Source of the DNA: an uncultured Elusimicrobiales bacterium
Lineage (GTDB): Bacteria; Elusimicrobiota; Elusimicrobia; Elusimicrobiales; Elusimicrobiaceae
DNA: 64,000 bases
Reading direction: 5' to 3'
NCBI GenBank assembly: GCA_944324675.1
Contig: CALUXE010000005.1
Location: 35,743 to 99,742 of the forward strand
Shown: piece by piece, positions 61,688 through 64,000 of the stretch
How the letters are laid out: each line of letters opens with the position of its first letter
How positions within the stretch are numbered: the first letter of the stretch is position 1
Translations under genes and position numbers: made by a program
Notes under the pieces: model-generated
The model's input: the letters and a program-made list of their open reading frames with translations, nothing else
What the model was told of the DNA's origin: nothing
The model's database searches: none

Positions 61688-61713
61688 AAGCCTGTTTTGA
61701 GGCTTCTTTTTTT
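61688..61713 (+). terminator. Orphan terminator-like hairpin
   Basis: AAGCCT / AGGCTT, 6-nt loop, then CTTTTTTT. It has no coding gene within 1.2 kb upstream. Confidence 0.6.
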
Positions 61714-61806
61714 CATTTTTAGAACATTATTTTTATTTGCTTTTCTATTCAGATTCAGTTTCCTCCTCCCCTATTTCTTTTATATTTTTTACTTATAACC
61801 TATTTA

Positions 61807-61828
61807 TTATAGAATAAAAAATATTCTA
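61807..61828. repeat. Second copy of the TTATAGAAT palindrome
   Basis: TTATAGAAT-aaaaaat-ATTCTA; the surrounding 26 bases match the copy at 61307-61333 at about 23 positions. Confidence 0.7.
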
Positions 61829-61859
61829 CAACTATTTTACAAATATCAAAATTTTTGCG

Positions 61860-61903
61860 TTTTAAGCTTTTTAGGGATACTTATGTACCCTAAGGCTTTA
61901 AAA
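61860..61903. repeat. Imperfect hairpin with TTAGGG/CCCTAA core
   Basis: TTAGGG (61871-61876) pairs with CCCTAA (61888-61893); outside it TTTTAAGC pairs with GCTTTAAAA with small bulges. Confidence 0.6.
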
Positions 61904-62074
61904 AACGTAAAATAGCCAATTTTCGTAGTTCTTAGTATTTTTTTATTTATTTTTATTACAAAAGTGCATTCCATAACATTTTTGAAATTTGAAACCTAAG
62001 ATCTTTAAGCAAGAGCAAAAAACTCTCTTAAGAGGTATCTATTTTTAGATCTCTAAGTCATATATTGATATTCT

Positions 62075-62266
62075 CCCCAATAAGCGGGAATAAGCTTTTT
62101 ATCTTAGATAATGGCGAGAGTAAAATTCCTATATGAAATATAGCTATAAGGGGGAATATTGCTTATTAAATAAGAAAAAATAAAACATACCCCTTATTGG
62201 GGGAGGTATAGGTGCCCTCTCTACGGATTAGGGGGAAACAATATGCAAAGCTATCATTCTCCGTAG
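62075..62266 (+). ncRNA. Candidate structured leader or small RNA with alternative pairings
   Basis: CCCCAATAAG (62075-62084) pairs with CTTATTGGGG (62193-62202), and inside it AATAAGC (62089-62095) pairs with GCTTATT (62161-62167). Alternatively ATAAGGGG (62146-62153) pairs with CCCCTTAT (62190-62197), which uses the same bases. A further stem, CTACGGA (62221-62227) / TCCGTAG (62260-62266), lies just before the next gene. No known riboswitch recognised. Confidence 0.35.
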
Positions 62267-62276
62267 CAATCTTTAA

Positions 62277-62285
62277 TGGTAATAT
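62277..62285 (+). promoter_or_regulatory. Extended -10 (TGGTAATAT) close to the yqaA-like start
   Basis: Nine bases separate it from ATG 62295 and no Shine-Dalgarno sequence is present, so a leaderless transcript is possible. Confidence 0.4.
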
Positions 62286-62294
62286 GTATATTAT

Positions 62295-62711
62295 ATGGGT
62301 TACGCTTTAGCGGCTTTGCTTATTTCCGGGTTTCTCTCGTCTACGATACTGCCTGGCACTTCCGAGGCAGGCTTCATTTTGTTTATCAAAAACTATCCGC
62401 AAGCGGCCGCCCTCGCTTTGCTTTTGCTTAGCGCGGCAAATACTTTGGGGAGCTTGACTTCTTTTCTTTTGGCGTGGTTTATACCTAAGAAGAATTTCCC
62501 GGAAAAGACGGAACGACTATTGTTAAAATACGGCACGCCGATTTTGTTTTTTTCTTTCCTTCCGTTTATAGGGGACGCATTTCCCTTGGCGGCAGGCTGG
62601 CTGAAATTGCCCCCTTTAAAATGCGCTTTTTTTATCGGCGCGGGAAAATTTATCAGATATTTTATACTTATGATAAGTTTCTTTAAAGTTTATAATATAA
62701 TATCTTCATGA
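62295..62711 (+). CDS. YqaA-like small DedA/SNARE-associated family membrane protein
   Basis: 138 residues with about four TM helices. It has the YqaA opening ALAALLISGFLSSTILPGTSEA (SAT-x-LPG-x-SE pattern), then LLSAANTLGSLTSFLLAWFI (N-T-L-G-S), a basic loop and LPFIGDAFPLAAGWLKLPPL (G-D-x-x-P-L-x-A-G). DedA-type proteins act in lipid carrier recycling or membrane homeostasis; the exact role of YqaA is not known. Its stop overlaps the acetyltransferase start by four bases. Confidence 0.85.
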   Translation: MGYALAALLISGFLSSTILPGTSEAGFILFIKNYPQAAALALLLLSAANTLGSLTSFLLAWFIPKKNFPEKTERLLLKYGTPILFFSFLPFIGDAFPLAAGWLKLPPLKCAFFIGAGKFIRYFILMISFFKVYNIISS

Positions 62712-63268
62712 CGGAAAAAGAGAAAATGATTTCGGGGCTGGATTATCTGGCCTGCGACAAACAACTAAAAGCGGAGCGCATAAAGGCCAAAAATTTATGT
62801 TTGGCATATAATGCCCTGCCCGCGGAGGATTTCAAAAGCAAAGAGGCCCTCCTCCGCCGACTATTTGGCAAAATAGCCGGGAACGTAATAATAGAGCCCA
62901 ATTTTTTCTGCGATTACGGATACAATATTGAATTTACCGATAATGCCTACATAAACCATAACTGCGTCATTTTGGACTGCGCAAAAGTTACCATAGGCGC
63001 AAATGTTATGATAGGCCCTAACTGCGGTATATATACCGCCACCCATCCCATAGAAGCCAAAGCCAGGATTTCCGCGCTGGAAAGCGCAAAACCTATATTG
63101 ATAGAAGATAATGTCTGGCTCGGCGGAAACGTTACGATATTGCCCGGCGTAAGAATAGGCAGAAACAGCGTAATAGGCGCTGGGGCCGTAGTCAACAGGG
63201 ATGTCCCCGCAAATTCTTTGGCAGTGGGGAACCCTTGTAAAATAATCAGAAAAATAAATAACGATTAG
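62708..63268 (+). CDS. Sugar O-acetyltransferase (maltose/galactoside acetyltransferase type)
   Basis: 186 residues with a Maa/LacA plan. An N-terminal helical cap (MTEKEKMISGLDYLACDKQL, C-x-x-x-L-x-x-x-R/K-x-x-A) precedes a left-handed beta-helix of hexapeptide repeats (IIEPNFFCDYGYNIEFTDNA, NHNCVILDCAKVTIGANVMI). The catalytic His lies in IYTATHPIEAKAR, then LGGNVTILPGVRIGRNSVIG. It acetylates free sugars from acetyl-CoA, possibly as detoxification or glycan modification. Translationally coupled to the YqaA-like gene. Confidence 0.92.
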   Translation: MTEKEKMISGLDYLACDKQLKAERIKAKNLCLAYNALPAEDFKSKEALLRRLFGKIAGNVIIEPNFFCDYGYNIEFTDNAYINHNCVILDCAKVTIGANVMIGPNCGIYTATHPIEAKARISALESAKPILIEDNVWLGGNVTILPGVRIGRNSVIGAGAVVNRDVPANSLAVGNPCKIIRKINND

Positions 63269-63308
63269 CTTTCCCCAGCCGTTAAAACCATACCAGAATT
63301 TTCCTCTT

Positions 63309-63337
63309 CAAAAAACCCCGCCGTTTGGGCGGCGGGG
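63309..63337 (-). terminator. Terminator of the Cys-rich surface protein gene
   Basis: CCCCGCCG (63316-63323) / CGGCGGGG (63330-63337), 8-bp GC stem, with a minus-strand T run from 63315. It lies 120 bp after the stop. Confidence 0.8.
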
Positions 63338-63458
63338 CGGTTAGTTTAAGAGGCGGCGTTTGTGTCAGCGCCTCAGAGAAAACTTCTTAAATTCCCCTAG
63401 ACTTCCTTCTCAAATAATTATCGCTCCTTATAATTTACCTCAAAGCTGCCAGGCTTTA

Positions 63459-64000
63459 TTATATTTGGGTCCCGCCTCCGCTCGTACCGCCGCCGGTACC
63501 ACTACCCCGCTCCTGACAAGTAACGATATTTACAGCAAAGTTGCCAGGCAACCACATTCCGTAACTTGGTCCCGGTATCTCTCTATCAAATCCGCTACCA
63601 CCACCGCTAGCAGTGCCGCTTTCGCAAAGACTCATAGCATATGAATTGCTCGTTGAGACATATTTATAATTGCATCCCTTATTATACTCGAGCCAACGGT
63701 CATTTTCCTTATATTGGGGAGAATAGCTCTCATAACATTTATAACCGACAGATTTGCCATCACAAATATTAGTTTCCGGACACTTCGGATAGGGAACTGT
63801 TATTATGGGTCGGAAGAGCCCACATGTTACATAATTCAAGGCTGTATTAGTCTTAGAATATCTAGCTTCTACAACCCCGCCACAATCAAGCTCTATCATT
63901 TCCGTACTACGCACGACTACCAGTTGGACTGCGCCGGGGCAAGGCTCGTCCCAACCGCTCCAATACTTATTTGAACAGCATGTCCTTGTCTGCGTACTAT
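63459..64000 (-). CDS. Cys-rich, Gly-tailed surface or pilin-like protein (N-terminus beyond the window)
   Basis: The frame stays open to the window edge, so the start lies outside; a GTG at 63914 is not needed. The visible 180 residues have 11 cysteines in pairs or spaced singly (TRTCCSNKYW, DEPCPG, YPKCPETNICDG), many aromatic and Asn/Ser residues, and a Gly-rich end (SGTGGGTSGGGTQI). This pattern fits the C-terminal part of a disulfide-stabilised, secreted protein, such as a large pilin-type pseudopilin. Without the N-terminal prepilin motif this stays a guess. Confidence 0.6.
   Translation of the reverse strand, partial: STQTRTCCSNKYWSGWDEPCPGAVQLVVVRSTEMIELDCGGVVEARYSKTNTALNYVTCGLFRPIITVPYPKCPETNICDGKSVGYKCYESYSPQYKENDRWLEYNKGCNYKYVSTSNSYAMSLCESGTASGGGSGFDREIPGPSYGMWLPGNFAVNIVTCQERGSGTGGGTSGGGTQI

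Larger units (their letters stand above)
61500..61713 (+). ncRNA. Candidate small RNA ending at a terminator hairpin
   Basis: The 17-bp inverted repeat is followed 90 bp later by AAGCCT / AGGCTT with a seven-base T run (61688-61713), a terminator with no upstream gene to serve. A start near 61500 is assumed only from the position of the large hairpin. No known RNA family recognised. Confidence 0.3.
60495..62294. other. 1.8-kb AT-rich region without recognisable protein genes
   Basis: No frame of useful length and no family recognised on either strand. It holds a short direct repeat (60530-60556), two near-identical palindromes (61307-61333, 61807-61828), a 17-bp inverted repeat (61519-61597), a terminator-like hairpin (61688-61713), another hairpin (61860-61903) and a nested structure before the yqaA-like gene (62075-62266). 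The first 600 bp are less AT-rich than the rest and may be a decayed gene. Confidence 0.6.

Noticed and set aside
62075..62202. 6S RNA or SRP RNA
   Set aside because: The long hairpin shape is suggestive, but the conserved SRP loop and a 6S-type central bubble could not be recognised.
60495..62294. Replication origin
   Set aside because: AT-rich and repeat-bearing, but no cluster of TTATCCACA-type DnaA boxes and no dnaA, dnaN or gyr gene nearby.
62277..62301. Resemblance to a chromosome dimer resolution site (dif): TGTATATTAT core
   Set aside because: Only the AT-rich centre matches; the outer XerC arm does not, and the same core occurs at 52883-52892 before another gene, so a promoter-type element is more likely.

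Overview
The window looks like chromosomal DNA of a diderm (Gram-negative-type) bacterium of moderate to low GC. Outer-membrane functions are plain: a Wza-like export protein, porin-like barrels, lipoproteins, an OmpA-like lipoprotein and an MsbA-like exporter. Heavy ATA codon use, many secreted proteins without recognisable families, a 1580-residue membrane protein and a Cys-rich Gly-tailed surface protein suggest a gut-type Elusimicrobiota relative. That placement is inference: no rRNA or ribosomal protein gene lies in the window. I saw no tRNA, transposase, integrase or CRISPR array.

Layout. (1) 1-17.1 kb is a surface-glycan locus. It holds Wza- and Wzc-like export proteins (+), then a convergent, tightly overlapping minus-strand operon (2.5-13.8 kb) with a Wzx flippase, an EpsG/Wzy-type polymerase, four glycosyltransferases, two polysaccharide pyruvyl transferases and two FrhB-like iron-sulfur proteins. 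A short symmetric promoter region separates it from a plus-strand sugar epimerase, the initiating sugar-phosphate transferase and a glycosidase-like exported protein. (2) 17.1-23 kb holds two unknown secreted proteins, a GNAT acetyltransferase, and an outer-membrane barrel with a small exported partner. (3) 23.1-27.1 kb holds a YbaK-type editing protein and a minus-strand porin / pyruvoyl arginine decarboxylase / amino-acid antiporter operon matching the chlamydial aaxABC order. (4) 27.3-37.9 kb is a second glycan operon of ten abutting genes. rfbFGH-type CDP-deoxysugar genes are followed by an HpcH/HpaI aldolase, a ThDP enzyme and an SDR (a likely branched-chain CDP-sugar route), then glycosyltransferases and a GT9 enzyme. 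(5) 38-50.7 kb is mixed: cytidine deaminase, sirtuin, organophosphate antiporter, LexA-like repressor with a candidate operator, a DHA2 exporter, a voltage-sensor channel with a non-canonical pore, the giant MFS-fusion protein, and pyruvate kinase. (6) 50.8-60.4 kb holds two ankyrin proteins, an M15 peptidase pair, MsbA, dCMP deaminase, a TPR protein, QueH, a two-domain unknown and an OmpA lipoprotein. (7) 60.5-62.3 kb is a long AT-rich non-coding stretch full of palindromes and hairpins. The window ends with a YqaA-like protein, a sugar acetyltransferase and the 3' part of a Cys-rich surface protein.

The genes suggest a cell with a heavily decorated envelope. One locus makes and exports a pyruvylated polymer; the other makes an unusual CDP-sugar and transfers it. 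The aax-like operon would import arginine, decarboxylate it and export agmatine, consuming protons. Promoters are often of the extended -10 type (TGnTATAAT), and several genes start so close to such a -10 that leaderless transcripts are likely.
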